A stretch of DNA of 64,000 bases from Chloroflexota bacterium (GCA_023475345.1 JAMCWD010000036.1:1-64000), one strand, 5' to 3'. Positions 51,930 through 60,878 are shown, counted from the first letter of the stretch. Notes: generated from the letters alone by a model not told the origin. Program-made: numbers and translations.

Positions 51930-52018
51930 TTGCGGGGACGACGGGGGATAAGGAAAACAAGCAACTGCGTCATCCCTGCGCAGGCAGGGATCTAGTGCAG
52001 AGTTGTGAGCTTCAGCTT
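51930..52018. repeat. Inverted copy of the CTGAAGCTCAC repeat
   Basis: The minus strand of 51967-52015 matches 40100-40147 in about 43 of 49 bases. The preceding ATAAGGAAAACAA...CTGCGTCAT piece matches 49709-49737. The rest of the gap to 52208 shows no gene. Confidence 0.6.
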
Positions 52019-52208
52019 ATCATAAGGCCCTATGAATTACACAGAGCATGAGCAAGGACGAAGAGGACACCGGAACTGCGGAATTCATTCCGCACCGGAT
52101 GCCCGATGAATCGGACGGATCATGAAATCACGCAAAAAGACTACAACTTAACGAAATTTGATATTACGACGAATTATGATGGTTCCAGCTTATTTTGCCC
52201 TTCGGTAT

Positions 52209-52706
52209 CTAATCCATTTCTACTTTAGTTGTATTAAATTCCAGGGGGCCGGTCCATCTGCCCTTGCACTCCACATACGAGGACGGGACAAACTGAGCAA
52301 ATTGGAAAATCATGTCATGCGGACCCTCTAACCATGCGTCCTGGGAGACTTTTATCTTCACTCCTGCGATAATCATTTCGCGCGTGTTGTAATCAATCTT
52401 ATCGATTTTGCCTTTGATCTTGTCATATCCTGGATAATCCTTTTCAATTTTCATTGCCATCATCTGCCCGTTTCCGGTAAAGGTTCCTTCAACATCCAGG
52501 AAGTCGCCGACCGTTATCGCAGAAAGGATTATCGGCATGTCTGCTTCATTTTCCAGCCTGGCGTGCTGGGCGGAGATCTTAATTCCGGATATAATAATGG
52601 TATTAGCATTGATATCAACCGCCTGGACCTTCCCGTTAATTTCATCGGCGAAGCAGGCTGCTCCAAGAGCAAACAGCATCATTAAAAAAATAACCGCTTT
52701 CTTCAT
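52209..52706 (-). CDS. Exported DUF5666-like protein
   Basis: The 165-residue protein has a signal peptide (MKKAVIFLMMLFALGAACFA) and two similar beta-rich units. They begin INGKVQAVDINANTIIISGIKI and IKGKIDKIDYNTREMIIAGVKI, each followed by a partly conserved VGDFLDVEG or SYVECKGRW strand. This is the DUF5666 pattern of small exported OB-like domains of unknown function. AGGGGGAT precedes the ATG. It is alone, divergent from the methyltransferase fusion gene about 200 bases away. Confidence 0.7.
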   Translation of the reverse strand: MKKAVIFLMMLFALGAACFADEINGKVQAVDINANTIIISGIKISAQHARLENEADMPIILSAITVGDFLDVEGTFTGNGQMMAMKIEKDYPGYDKIKGKIDKIDYNTREMIIAGVKIKVSQDAWLEGPHDMIFQFAQFVPSSYVECKGRWTGPLEFNTTKVEMD

Positions 52707-52875
52707 TTGCTTATCCCCCTCAATTTATTTCAATTCTATAATATAGCCTGAGTGTGATTTTTTCAATATGATTTCATAGTCAACTTTAAGAATAAAGTCC
52801 CCGGCAGGGAAAATACAAATCCGGGTTCGAAGGCCCGATCTCATGCGCCTCCATCGATTGAATTTTATTGACCTC

Positions 52876-52903
52876 TTGATCGGGTAATCAGGTCTGCTAT
52901 ATA
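52876..52903 (+). promoter_or_regulatory. Candidate promoter with short leader
   Basis: TTGATC (52876-52881) and TATATA (52898-52903) are 16 bases apart. The start point would be only a few bases before the ATG at 52915, implying a nearly leaderless message. That agrees with the absence of any Shine-Dalgarno sequence there. Confidence 0.35.
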
Positions 52904-52914
52904 CTTAATCCGTC

Positions 52915-54306
52915 ATGAAATCAGAAAAACAGTTATTATATGCAGCGCTGTCGCTTCTGGTACTGAATCTGGTATTATTTAACCTGATATTATTTTTTGT
53001 TTTCAATGCCTCGAAGCCGGGCGGCTCCGGATACAACGGTAAGAGCGCGGTTGAGATAACCGGGGGAGAGCAGCCTTCCCCGCCGGTACATGTAAAAAGC
53101 CCGGCCCCCGGCGCCGTTGTGCAGGTTCAAAAAGGGCTGACGTATGAAGACTACGCAAGATACGGGGAGGCCGCGCTTTTAGAATATCTTCAAACCGGCG
53201 ACAAGCAATATCTTGAAAAGGCACGCGGAGATTTTCAAGCATCCGAATATCTCGCCAATGAAGCCGGGTTCAGCAATGTACCCTGGCACTCCGCTTACTG
53301 TGATTACCTGGGAGGTGTGCCGGTCGAGAAACTCAAAGCTCAATACGGAGAAAATTGCCAGGTGCTCGATATTTTCAAAAATAAAGAGGATGCCGTCAAA
53401 TACCTTGTCAGGATGCAGGCTTATTACTGCGCCATGAACATCAGTACGCTGAAAGACGCTCTTTATAAATATAAAAATGACAGGGGCAAATTCCCCGGCC
53501 GCCTTGAGGATCTTGTCCCGGGCTGCCTGCCCCGGCTTCCCGTGTGCTATAAGGCGGGCAAAGACACATACAGCGGCACTTACAGGAAAAAAGGCCAATC
53601 ATTCAACCTTTATTGTAAAGGCGGCTATCATGCCGATGCCGGCCTTTCAAAAAATACGCCGACACTGACCGGGAACAAAGAGAAGCCTGAACCGGGGGAT
53701 GTAATGGACCCCGTTACCACGCTCCTGTTAAACGGGAGGAATGACCCGGACAGGCCGGAAAGGGTCGAGTTCCCTCTTGTGGCGAAGGCATTGAAGATAA
53801 AGCAGGGTTCGAAGGTTGCGGATATAGGATGCGGCATAGGAGCATTTTCTTTTTACCTTGCCCCGGTAGTCGGGGATGCGGGGAAGGTTTACGCAATCGA
53901 TATCGAGCCTTATGCAATAAAATATATCGGTAAGATAAAGAAGGAAAAAAATCTTAAAAGCCTGTCGCCTGTTTTATCCAGACCCCTGGATATAGGCATT
54001 CCGAAATCTTCTATCGACTCGGCTTTCATGTGGGAAGTATATCATTGTATGTGCTCCAGCAGGGCTTTGGAACAGGATGAAAATTATTATCAGAAAGAGT
54101 TGAAGCCGTGGCTGGGGAGCATGTACCGGGCTTTAAAGCCGGGCGGCCTTATCGCGGTAATCGATACCGACAGGGCAGGCGAAGGCACCGGGGAGGTCAG
54201 TCTTGAAGCCGTCAAGCGCCACATGGAAAAGACAGGCTTCAAATTCAAGGAAGTTTTCCCCGTCCAGGAGGGAACGCTTTATTGCGCCGTTTTTGAAAGG
54301 CCCTGA
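52915..54306 (+). CDS. Membrane-anchored pseudopilin-like/methyltransferase fusion
   Basis: The 463-residue protein has an N-terminal membrane helix (LLVLNLVLFNLILFFVFNA, about 15-33) and a middle part of about 60-240. That part ends in a pseudopilin-like segment: YYCAMNISTLKDALYKYKNDRGKFPGRLEDLVP, then CYKAGKDTYSG. A class I SAM-dependent methyltransferase domain occupies about 270-460, with motif I VADIGCGIGAFSFYLAP near 302 and the VYAIDIEPYA acidic motif II. If the helix points outward, the methyltransferase would sit outside the cytoplasm, where SAM is absent, so topology is uncertain. There is no Shine-Dalgarno; see the short-leader promoter. Substrate unknown. Confidence 0.65.
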   Translation: MKSEKQLLYAALSLLVLNLVLFNLILFFVFNASKPGGSGYNGKSAVEITGGEQPSPPVHVKSPAPGAVVQVQKGLTYEDYARYGEAALLEYLQTGDKQYLEKARGDFQASEYLANEAGFSNVPWHSAYCDYLGGVPVEKLKAQYGENCQVLDIFKNKEDAVKYLVRMQAYYCAMNISTLKDALYKYKNDRGKFPGRLEDLVPGCLPRLPVCYKAGKDTYSGTYRKKGQSFNLYCKGGYHADAGLSKNTPTLTGNKEKPEPGDVMDPVTTLLLNGRNDPDRPERVEFPLVAKALKIKQGSKVADIGCGIGAFSFYLAPVVGDAGKVYAIDIEPYAIKYIGKIKKEKNLKSLSPVLSRPLDIGIPKSSIDSAFMWEVYHCMCSSRALEQDENYYQKELKPWLGSMYRALKPGGLIAVIDTDRAGEGTGEVSLEAVKRHMEKTGFKFKEVFPVQEGTLYCAVFERP

Positions 54307-54353
54307 TCTATATTTGAATTTGAGAACCCGTTTTTTCTTTGCCCGTTCGGTGG

Positions 54354-54476
54354 CTCTGTGCAATTTATTGCGGGAGTTTTTCTTGCGCGACAACCCCCGC
54401 GCCCCCTTAACAAAGGGGGAATTCGTTTTGGTACTTCGATTCGTTACGGCTGAAGTTCAAAGAGGATTTTGTTTTG
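54354..54476 (+). repeat. 125-bp intergenic repeat, plus copy
   Basis: Same repeat as 40218-40345, in the other orientation, with about 85% identity on inspection. The GCCCCCTTAACAAAGGGGG hairpin is kept. It lies between the methyltransferase-fusion and TPR genes and might act as a terminator for the former. Confidence 0.65.
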
Positions 54477-54597
54477 CCCGTCGTTAAAATTTTCCCCAAA
54501 AAAATCGATCCTTCAGTAGAATAGATTTAACGTGAAAAAGTTGCTATACTTATTTTCAGTTGATTTTCTTAGAACTGAATTTGAGAGAAACGAAAGC

Positions 54598-56814
54598 ATG
54601 CTGAGATTTTATCGGAGAGAGTCGGATTTTCATAAATCAGCGCCTGCTTATCAAGCAGGCAGGCCCGATCGGATTGAATATAGCCTATTATTAACCGGCA
54701 TTTTGTTATTGATATTTTCAATCGGGCTTATAGTTTCGGGTTGTTCAAGGCCTCCGGAAGGTGGGAATAATTCCTTTGCAGGGAAAACGCCTTCGAATAA
54801 CACTTTGTCGAACAATAATCAGGCCGCCGGCGGATTTTCCGACAGGTCGATATCTATAAATAATCCCGATGACATAAAGAAAGCGCTGGATGCAGGCAAT
54901 ATCAACCATGAGAAGGCTTTCAAAGTTCTCAATCCGCTTCTTGCGAAAAATCCCGGCGATTCGTCTCTCCTCCTCCTTCAGGCCCGACTGCTGTGGTCAA
55001 GCGATAATATTGACGCGGCCCGGAAAATTCTGGACCGCATTCTTGAAAAGGAGCCCGGAAACGTTTCCACGCTCACTTTTAAGATAAACATACTTATGGA
55101 TCAGAATAAAAATGAGGAAGCCATGAATTGCATGGCGGCGCTGGAAAAGCTTGATCCCGCAAATCCCGCCGATAAGTTATTGAAAGCCCGCGTTCTTCTT
55201 GCCAACCGCAGAACCGACCTCGTGAAGCCGATCATGAAAGATCTTATCAAACAGGAACCCGGCAATATCAAGTATTACAAATATCTCCTCGATACTTACG
55301 ACGTCAACGACGACCAGGAAGAAGGCAAAAAGATAATACGGGCTGCGCTTGAAAGGAAATGGGAAAACCCCAAAGACAAATCGTATTTACTTACCCGCCT
55401 CGCCGAGATGGTGTGGATGACCGGGAACGTGCCGGAAGCAGTCCGGAATTTCGATGAAGCCCTCAAATACGACCCCGATAACGCACATGCCCGGGGCCAG
55501 CTTTCAATATGCATGGCCGACATTATGGACGTGAAAGAGCAGCGCGCCGAGGTTATGAAGGCTATAAAATTGAAAGATTACAACACCCCTTACCCGTATT
55601 ACGCCATAGCCAATCTCATGATAAGCGACGGCCTGTTCGACCAGGCAAAACTGTATATTCACAGCGCTATAAAACGGTTCCCGGGAGATGTTACGGGTTA
55701 TCTTCTTCTGGGCAAGCTTTCTTTTGACATTTACGATTACCGGGAAGCCCGGAAAGCTTATTTCCAGGCCAGTGTCCTGAGGCCCGGAAAGTATGACCCG
55801 TTGATGGGTCTGGCGATGGTTGACCTGGTAAGAAGGGACACCGATTCCGCCGAAAAAATACTCTCTTCCATAAAGCCCCCCAAGCATCGCAGGGCCGAGC
55901 ATTGCCGCTTTCTCGGAGAACTTTACTTCGAGCGCCTGAGGGATTATCCGAAAGCCCGCGAGTATTTGCAAAAGGCTACAGAATACATGGACAATGAGGA
56001 AGACCCTTCCATAGCAACCGTCTCGCTGGGCAAGATTGAATTGAAATACAACAACGACAGGGAGGCCGAGAAATATTTTCAGAAAGCGTTGTCAAAGCTG
56101 CCCAGGGTCGTCGAGCAGTACGAGATCCTGGCGGCGTATCTTGAAATTATAGACGGTTGTATCAGGAGCAGGAAATACAAGTTGGCCGATAAGTATATAG
56201 CCGCATGGGAAAAGGAAGCCGCAAAAAGGGGCTGGGGTGAGCAGGATATGTATTCATCATACCTGCGTTTTGCCACCGATTATATTTTTAACGGCGATAT
56301 CGAAAGGGCGCATCAGTTGATTAAAAAAGGCTCCGGCGGGGACGCCCAAATTTTTCCGTACGGGGAAATAATGGTCATATTTCATGAAAATGAAAAGCTT
56401 GCCCCCCCGTCTTATAAAAAGGGCATGGCCGAATCTTTTTACAAAAAGATGGTTGATAAAAATCCCGACGAGCCTTCCGCCAATTTTTACATGGGGTTAT
56501 TCGCCGAAGAAAAAGGAGACGCCGGAAAGGCCGCCGGGTATTACAAAAAAGCTTCCAGGTATTATACATCCCCCGGAGGACTGGATTACCGGAAGGCCTG
56601 GGTTTACGCAATCAGCAGAAAAAAAGAATCCGCCTTGAAGGCGCTGAAAAAAGCCTGTAATAAAAATATCTACAACGTATGCCGGGTTTATCACGACGAG
56701 GCCTTCGACTGGATGAGAGACGACCCTTTCTTTACTACGGAGGTCCCGCAGCTTCTCAAACAGGTCAAAGATAAGACGCCGCCGCCCGACAAGAAAGATC
56801 TTAAGTGGTATTGA
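54598..56814 (+). CDS. TPR-repeat lipoprotein
   Basis: The 738-residue protein has a hydrophobic stretch ending in a lipobox (LLLTGILLLIFSIGLIVSGC, Cys near residue 50), so it is probably anchored by lipid. About 15 tetratricopeptide repeats follow (from about 95 to 700), for example ALDAGNINHEKAFKVLNPLL and AVRNFDEALKYDPDNAHARG. Such proteins are protein-binding scaffolds in envelope biogenesis or secretion. I prefer the ATG at 54598, preceded by GAGAGAAACGAAAG, over an in-frame GTG at 54532. The n-region is longer than usual, and a CCTGCTT/AAGCAGG inverted repeat within codons near 54643 suggests a repeat insertion in the 5' end. Confidence 0.7.
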   Translation: MLRFYRRESDFHKSAPAYQAGRPDRIEYSLLLTGILLLIFSIGLIVSGCSRPPEGGNNSFAGKTPSNNTLSNNNQAAGGFSDRSISINNPDDIKKALDAGNINHEKAFKVLNPLLAKNPGDSSLLLLQARLLWSSDNIDAARKILDRILEKEPGNVSTLTFKINILMDQNKNEEAMNCMAALEKLDPANPADKLLKARVLLANRRTDLVKPIMKDLIKQEPGNIKYYKYLLDTYDVNDDQEEGKKIIRAALERKWENPKDKSYLLTRLAEMVWMTGNVPEAVRNFDEALKYDPDNAHARGQLSICMADIMDVKEQRAEVMKAIKLKDYNTPYPYYAIANLMISDGLFDQAKLYIHSAIKRFPGDVTGYLLLGKLSFDIYDYREARKAYFQASVLRPGKYDPLMGLAMVDLVRRDTDSAEKILSSIKPPKHRRAEHCRFLGELYFERLRDYPKAREYLQKATEYMDNEEDPSIATVSLGKIELKYNNDREAEKYFQKALSKLPRVVEQYEILAAYLEIIDGCIRSRKYKLADKYIAAWEKEAAKRGWGEQDMYSSYLRFATDYIFNGDIERAHQLIKKGSGGDAQIFPYGEIMVIFHENEKLAPPSYKKGMAESFYKKMVDKNPDEPSANFYMGLFAEEKGDAGKAAGYYKKASRYYTSPGGLDYRKAWVYAISRKKESALKALKKACNKNIYNVCRVYHDEAFDWMRDDPFFTTEVPQLLKQVKDKTPPPDKKDLKWY

Positions 56815-56917
56815 GGGCAAAATTTCAAAGGGGCGAAAAATAGATTTCTTGGCGTAATATCAAAAATCGGAGGCTAAAAATGCCAAGGAACCTATACGGT
56901 TATTGAGAAAAATGCTA

Positions 56918-57340
56918 TTATTTTGTAGTTTTCCATAATACTCGATCTCTTTTTCTGAAGATTATCTTAATTAACAATCCCAACAATGAACCAAACAGTC
57001 CATAAAGCAGGCACATTATAAATGAAAGATATATTGCATCCAATAATGACTCTAAAGGAGAAGGGTAAGGATAAGTTGCCGTATCCGTAATAAAAATTGA
57101 AATTGGAGTGAAGGCTAAGCCAAGCAGTAAACCCCATAATATTTCACGCTTGTCAATTTGCCCTGAAAGCCATATCGCTCCCAGGAATACCGACAAGAAT
57201 TCAGCAACAGGCGGCGCCAACGCCTCCAACCTTACATAGCACACTAACATGTTGATAGTGGGCAATATTAACCTGAATATTATTATGTCTATATAAATTA
57301 CAAGCAAAAGTGCCTTGCAGAATGCATACCTGTTATTCAT
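56918..57340 (-). CDS. Small polytopic membrane protein
   Basis: This 140-residue protein has about four hydrophobic helices: ALLLVIYIDIIIFRLILP, VAEFLSVFLGAIWLSGQ, EILWGLLLGLAFTPISIFIT and AIYLSFIMCLLYGLFGSLLG. It ends in a basic tail. AGGAGG lies about 11 bases before the ATG. The gene is AT-rich compared with its neighbours. I do not recognise a family, and no conserved polar motif points to an activity. Confidence 0.5.
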   Translation of the reverse strand: MNNRYAFCKALLLVIYIDIIIFRLILPTINMLVCYVRLEALAPPVAEFLSVFLGAIWLSGQIDKREILWGLLLGLAFTPISIFITDTATYPYPSPLESLLDAIYLSFIMCLLYGLFGSLLGLLIKIIFRKRDRVLWKTTK

Positions 57341-57452
57341 AACTTGGATAACCTCCTAATTCAAAAGTAATTATTTATAATCCCTTTTCTCGGCGTCCAC
57401 AAAATCGGGGGAGGTTCATCCAACACTTGGTGATAATTAACTCTTAAACTTT

Positions 57453-58460
57453 TCAATCCAGCCTGTGAATCATACGGGCTTTTTCGATTACATCCCTGAC
57501 CGGCCCGGAAGGCACGCCGTAATATCTCCGTTGTATTTTACCATCATCGGCCCATGCCGCCAGCACCAGCGGGATGGATAAATACAACGAGTGCATATCG
57601 TAGCCGCCTTCAAGCGTCATAAGGATGGGGGCATTCAATTCGCAGAGCATTGAGGCGATTTCAGCGAAAGCCCTGTCGTCGAGGTTCATGCCGCCCAGGG
57701 GGTCGTCCCGGTGGTTGTCAAACCCTGCCGAAACGATCAGAAGATCAGGCTTGAACCTTTTCATGACCGGCATGATGACATCCTTATAAACCGCCATGTA
57801 TTCGGCGTTGCCGCATCCCGCAGGGAGCGGGACATTGACGTTATAGCCTGCGCCCGGCCCTTCGCCTATCTCCTCCAGCCTCCCCGTCCCTGGGAAAAAT
57901 GGATACCGGTGGGTCGAAGCATATAACACGCGCGGCTCGTCGTAAAAAACATCCTGTGTACCGTTGCCGTGATGAACATCCCAATCTATAATGCCGATCT
58001 TCTCGTAGCCGTTGTTCAGGGCGAATTTCGCGGCTATGGCTGCGTTGTTGAAAATGCAGAACCCCATGGAGCGGGAGGGGGTGGCATGGTGTCCGGGCGG
58101 CCGGCACAAAACGGCTACGGCGTCGTATTCGCCGGATTTGATAAGCTCAATCCCTTTAATGGCGCCGCCTGCGGCAAGGCATGCAACTTCGTAAGATTCG
58201 GAAGAGGCGACGGTATCGCCGACATCGAGAACGCCTCCGCCTGAAAGGGAAGTCTCCTCGACAAAATCTATCATTTCCGGGGTGTGAACAAGCTCAAGCT
58301 CTTCGCGGGTTGCCGGGCGGGGAGGAATGACGGGGACTTTGCCCCACAACGGGGAATCCTGAAGCCCGCTTATAGCGGCATCCAGCCTCTGGGGGACTTC
58401 GATATGGATCCCTGTAATGTGGCTCTTATACTTCCCCGTATATATGACGGCAAGCCTCAA
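57453..58460 (-). CDS. Histone deacetylase/AcuC-family amidohydrolase
   Basis: The 335-residue zinc enzyme has all class II-type deacetylase marks: CRPPGHHATPSRSMGFCIFN near residue 118, DWDVHHGNGTQDVFY near 153, SAGFDNHRDDPLGG near 245 and LEGGYD near 285. The zinc ligands are Asp and His of DxH and the Asp in GFDNH; the catalytic Tyr is in GGYD. Bacterial members remove acetyl groups from polyamines, acetyl-lysine or acetoin-related proteins (AcuC). The TTG start is favoured by GGAGGAGA just upstream. It follows two PASTA genes 28 bases away, an unusual neighbourhood. Confidence 0.88.
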   Translation of the reverse strand: MRLAVIYTGKYKSHITGIHIEVPQRLDAAISGLQDSPLWGKVPVIPPRPATREELELVHTPEMIDFVEETSLSGGGVLDVGDTVASSESYEVACLAAGGAIKGIELIKSGEYDAVAVLCRPPGHHATPSRSMGFCIFNNAAIAAKFALNNGYEKIGIIDWDVHHGNGTQDVFYDEPRVLYASTHRYPFFPGTGRLEEIGEGPGAGYNVNVPLPAGCGNAEYMAVYKDVIMPVMKRFKPDLLIVSAGFDNHRDDPLGGMNLDDRAFAEIASMLCELNAPILMTLEGGYDMHSLYLSIPLVLAAWADDGKIQRRYYGVPSGPVRDVIEKARMIHRLD

Positions 58461-58488
58461 GCTGTCTCCTCCGCCGGAGTTATTGAAA

Positions 58489-59451
58489 TCAAATCCGGGC
58501 TCTTTTCGATGTCTGGTTATTGACTCTTACTTCCACTTCCGCCGAACCGAATGCCGACAGCAGAATGCGGATCTCGTCATTTGAAAGGTGGTTTCCCGAA
58601 TAAACCTCGTAAGTGCCCATCTTATCGGCAAGTAAAATCGTAACTTTCTGGGGGTCTTCTCCCTTGGGAACAGTAAAGGAGAAAAACCTCTGGCTGACTG
58701 CAAGCGCGCCTTTAGGAGGCCCGGCGCTGACATCCAGGTCGATCATGGTTCCCGGAGGGACCCTTTTTCCCCCGGCGGGAGATTGTTTTAAAATTTCTCC
58801 GGGTGGGATCCAGTCCTGCCAGTACCAGTTGATGCTTCCCTGTTTCAAGTTCGCCTGTTGTATCAGATCATGCGATTCTGAAAGCTGCTTCTCGACAAGC
58901 ACGGGCACAAGGAAATCCGCCGCACCTGCGCTGTTGACTATGAGATCGACGCTGCCCTGTGTCTGGACAGGCGCGCCGGGGATGGGATGCTGGTCAAGGA
59001 CTATGCCCAGGGGCTTTGTCTTATCAGGCTTCTGATCGATTTTGCCGACGCGGAAACCTGCGTTTTCCAGGATTATCGTCGCTTCCCGGAGGTTTTTGCC
59101 GTTAAGATCGGGCACGATTATATTTTCGGAGCCTAGGCTTATCACCAGTTCCACCTGCCTGCCTTTCCGCACAGTCCTGCCCTGTCCAGGGTTCTGGGAG
59201 ATAATGCTGTTCGGCGGGAGGTTGTTGGCATAACGCTGGTCGATGACGGTGGCCTTCAGCCCCATTGATTTGAGAGTGTTTTCAGCATCGGACAGTGATT
59301 TACCGGCAAGATCGGGAACCTTGACTTCCGCGGGAGGATTCAGATAAGACGAATACGCAGTCCATCCCAGCCAGCCGATAACGGAGACTGTAACGCCGAG
59401 CATGAAAATGAGCAAAAGATACTTCAGGATCTGGCTTAATACCTTGTTCAA
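58489..59451 (-). CDS. Membrane-anchored PASTA-repeat protein (three repeats)
   Basis: The 320-residue protein has an N-terminal membrane helix (YLLLIFMLGVTVSVIGWLGW) and then three PASTA domains at about 43-108, 110-173 and 177-245. Each has the form VPDLAGKSLSDAENTLKSMGL...SQNPGQGRTVRKGRQVELVIS. A 75-residue C-terminal domain of unknown fold follows (SQRFFSFTVPKGEDPQKVTI). PASTA domains bind peptidoglycan or muropeptides, usually outside the membrane on Ser/Thr kinases or PBPs; here no kinase is attached. The TTG start overlaps the upstream PASTA stop (TTGA) and is preceded by AAAGGAC. Confidence 0.82.
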   Translation of the reverse strand: MNKVLSQILKYLLLIFMLGVTVSVIGWLGWTAYSSYLNPPAEVKVPDLAGKSLSDAENTLKSMGLKATVIDQRYANNLPPNSIISQNPGQGRTVRKGRQVELVISLGSENIIVPDLNGKNLREATIILENAGFRVGKIDQKPDKTKPLGIVLDQHPIPGAPVQTQGSVDLIVNSAGAADFLVPVLVEKQLSESHDLIQQANLKQGSINWYWQDWIPPGEILKQSPAGGKRVPPGTMIDLDVSAGPPKGALAVSQRFFSFTVPKGEDPQKVTILLADKMGTYEVYSGNHLSNDEIRILLSAFGSAEVEVRVNNQTSKRARI

Positions 59452-60536
59452 TGCTTGTCCTTTCCGGGGGCGCCCGAAACCAGAAGCTCTACACCTGATC
59501 CCGCATCAACTTCAAGCCCGTGACCGGGATCCTGCTCGAGAACGGTTCCAGCCGGGGCCGGGTTCTCTATAAATTTAACCGACGGCTCGGAGAAGCCGTT
59601 TTCTTTTAAGACGGCCTTTGCTTCTTCGAGGGATTTGCCTAGAAGCACCGGCATGACAAGCGTCGAGGTACACCAGATCTTTATCTCGGTATCCCTGACA
59701 GGCGATCCGGCGGCGGGTTCCTGCCGTGTAACCTGGCAGTTATCGCCGGCATTTTCTTCCTGTACCTGAAGGCCTAGCCCTATCGGCTGGAGGATGGCCC
59801 TTGCTTCTTTTATGCTTTTGCCCTCAAGGTCGGGATATACCAGCCCTTCCATGCCTTCGCTCAAAGTAACGTGCACGTTTGCATTATCAGACAATATGCT
59901 GCCAGCAGGCGGGTCCTGCGATATGACTATTCCGGAAGGATACCGGGCCGAAGGAGCCGAGCCGCTGGTCAGCTTGAGACCGCTGTTGGAAGTAAGATCC
60001 CCGGCTTCCCTGATCGTCAGCCCTATCAGGGAAGGCATCTGGGAATGACCCCTTGTCTTATTGACAACCAGTGTAATTACCGATGCGGGCTGGACATTCG
60101 TCCCCGCTGTCGGGCTTTGTTCCAGCACCTGCCTGAAAGGCGAACCCGGCTGTTCTTTCTCCTGGATCTTGACTACAAGGCCGATCCCTGCAAGTATCCG
60201 CTCAGCCTCGCCCTGCAGTGATTGGACCAGCCTGGGAACTTCCACCGGGGGCTCTCCTCCGAAGTAAAGATGAACGACCTGGCCTTTCCTCAATGTCAGG
60301 CCGGCGGGGGGGAATTGCGATATAACCTTGCTTTCCTTATTCAGGTTCCCGCTCACGGTTTTTTCGACATCCATCCGGAGGCCTTTCATTTCAAGGGCGG
60401 ATTGGGCATCGGCAAAAGTCCTTCCGGTAAGATCCGGAATAACAATGTCCGGGTGGGCAAAAAAATAATACCCGGCCAGCGCCAGAAATATCACCGCCAG
60501 TAAGATAACAAAAGCCCTGCTGCTTTTTCCCTTCAT
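59448..60536 (-). CDS. Membrane-anchored PASTA-repeat protein (five repeats)
   Basis: The 362-residue protein has an N-terminal membrane helix (AFVILLAVIFLALAGYYFFA) and five PASTA domains covering the rest: about 31-93, 95-160, 164-230, 233-297 and 298-355. Each opens with a VPxLxG-type strand, for example IPDLTGRTFADAQSALEMKGL and YPDLEGKSIKEARAILQPIG, and contains a DPPAGS or EPAAGS turn. No enzymatic domain is present. It probably senses or binds peptidoglycan at the cell surface. Its stop overlaps the start of the second PASTA gene, so the pair is made together. The ribosome binding site is weak. Confidence 0.82.
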   Translation of the reverse strand: MKGKSSRAFVILLAVIFLALAGYYFFAHPDIVIPDLTGRTFADAQSALEMKGLRMDVEKTVSGNLNKESKVISQFPPAGLTLRKGQVVHLYFGGEPPVEVPRLVQSLQGEAERILAGIGLVVKIQEKEQPGSPFRQVLEQSPTAGTNVQPASVITLVVNKTRGHSQMPSLIGLTIREAGDLTSNSGLKLTSGSAPSARYPSGIVISQDPPAGSILSDNANVHVTLSEGMEGLVYPDLEGKSIKEARAILQPIGLGLQVQEENAGDNCQVTRQEPAAGSPVRDTEIKIWCTSTLVMPVLLGKSLEEAKAVLKENGFSEPSVKFIENPAPAGTVLEQDPGHGLEVDAGSGVELLVSGAPGKDKH

Positions 60537-60557
60537 AAAAACATCTCTAATCTGAAT

Positions 60558-60878
60558 TTATAATTTTGCCTGTTTTTCCAGGAACAGACCGTATATGAAA
60601 ACTATCAGGCCTGCGAAAATCGAGAAAAGCGACGGGACAAGCTCCCCGACAAGGAGCGCGGCCAGGATTCCCAGCGCGATAAAAACAAGGCCCATTATCT
60701 GGGCCAGCCCCCCGGCCCTGCGCTGGTACCCGACCCTTTTCTCTCTTTTTTCGGCACACGGCCCTGTCTTGCAATATATCTCGTCGTTTATTTCCTGGGC
60801 GCATTCCGGGCATAAAGCCCTGCCGCATTGAAGACATATCGCCGTGGCATCGGCATCCGGGTGCCTGTTACACTTCAC
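60558..60878 (-). CDS. B-box zinc-finger membrane protein
   Basis: The 106-residue protein begins with a B-box-like zinc finger: CNRHPDADATAICLQCGRALCPECAQEI, then CKTGPC, giving Cys/His ligands. After a basic linker come two membrane helices (IMGLVFIALGILAALLVG, LFSIFAGLIVFIYGLFL). This design of a cytoplasmic zinc finger before short membrane hairpins is widespread in uncultured lineages, with no known function. The GTG start is supported by AGGAGGT six bases upstream. It lies 21 bases before the PASTA pair, probably in the same operon. Confidence 0.68.
   Translation of the reverse strand: MKCNRHPDADATAICLQCGRALCPECAQEINDEIYCKTGPCAEKREKRVGYQRRAGGLAQIMGLVFIALGILAALLVGELVPSLFSIFAGLIVFIYGLFLEKQAKL

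Noticed and set aside
52820..52845. tRNA T-arm-like GGGTTCGAAGGCCC
   Set aside because: No acceptor, D or anticodon arms can be formed around it.
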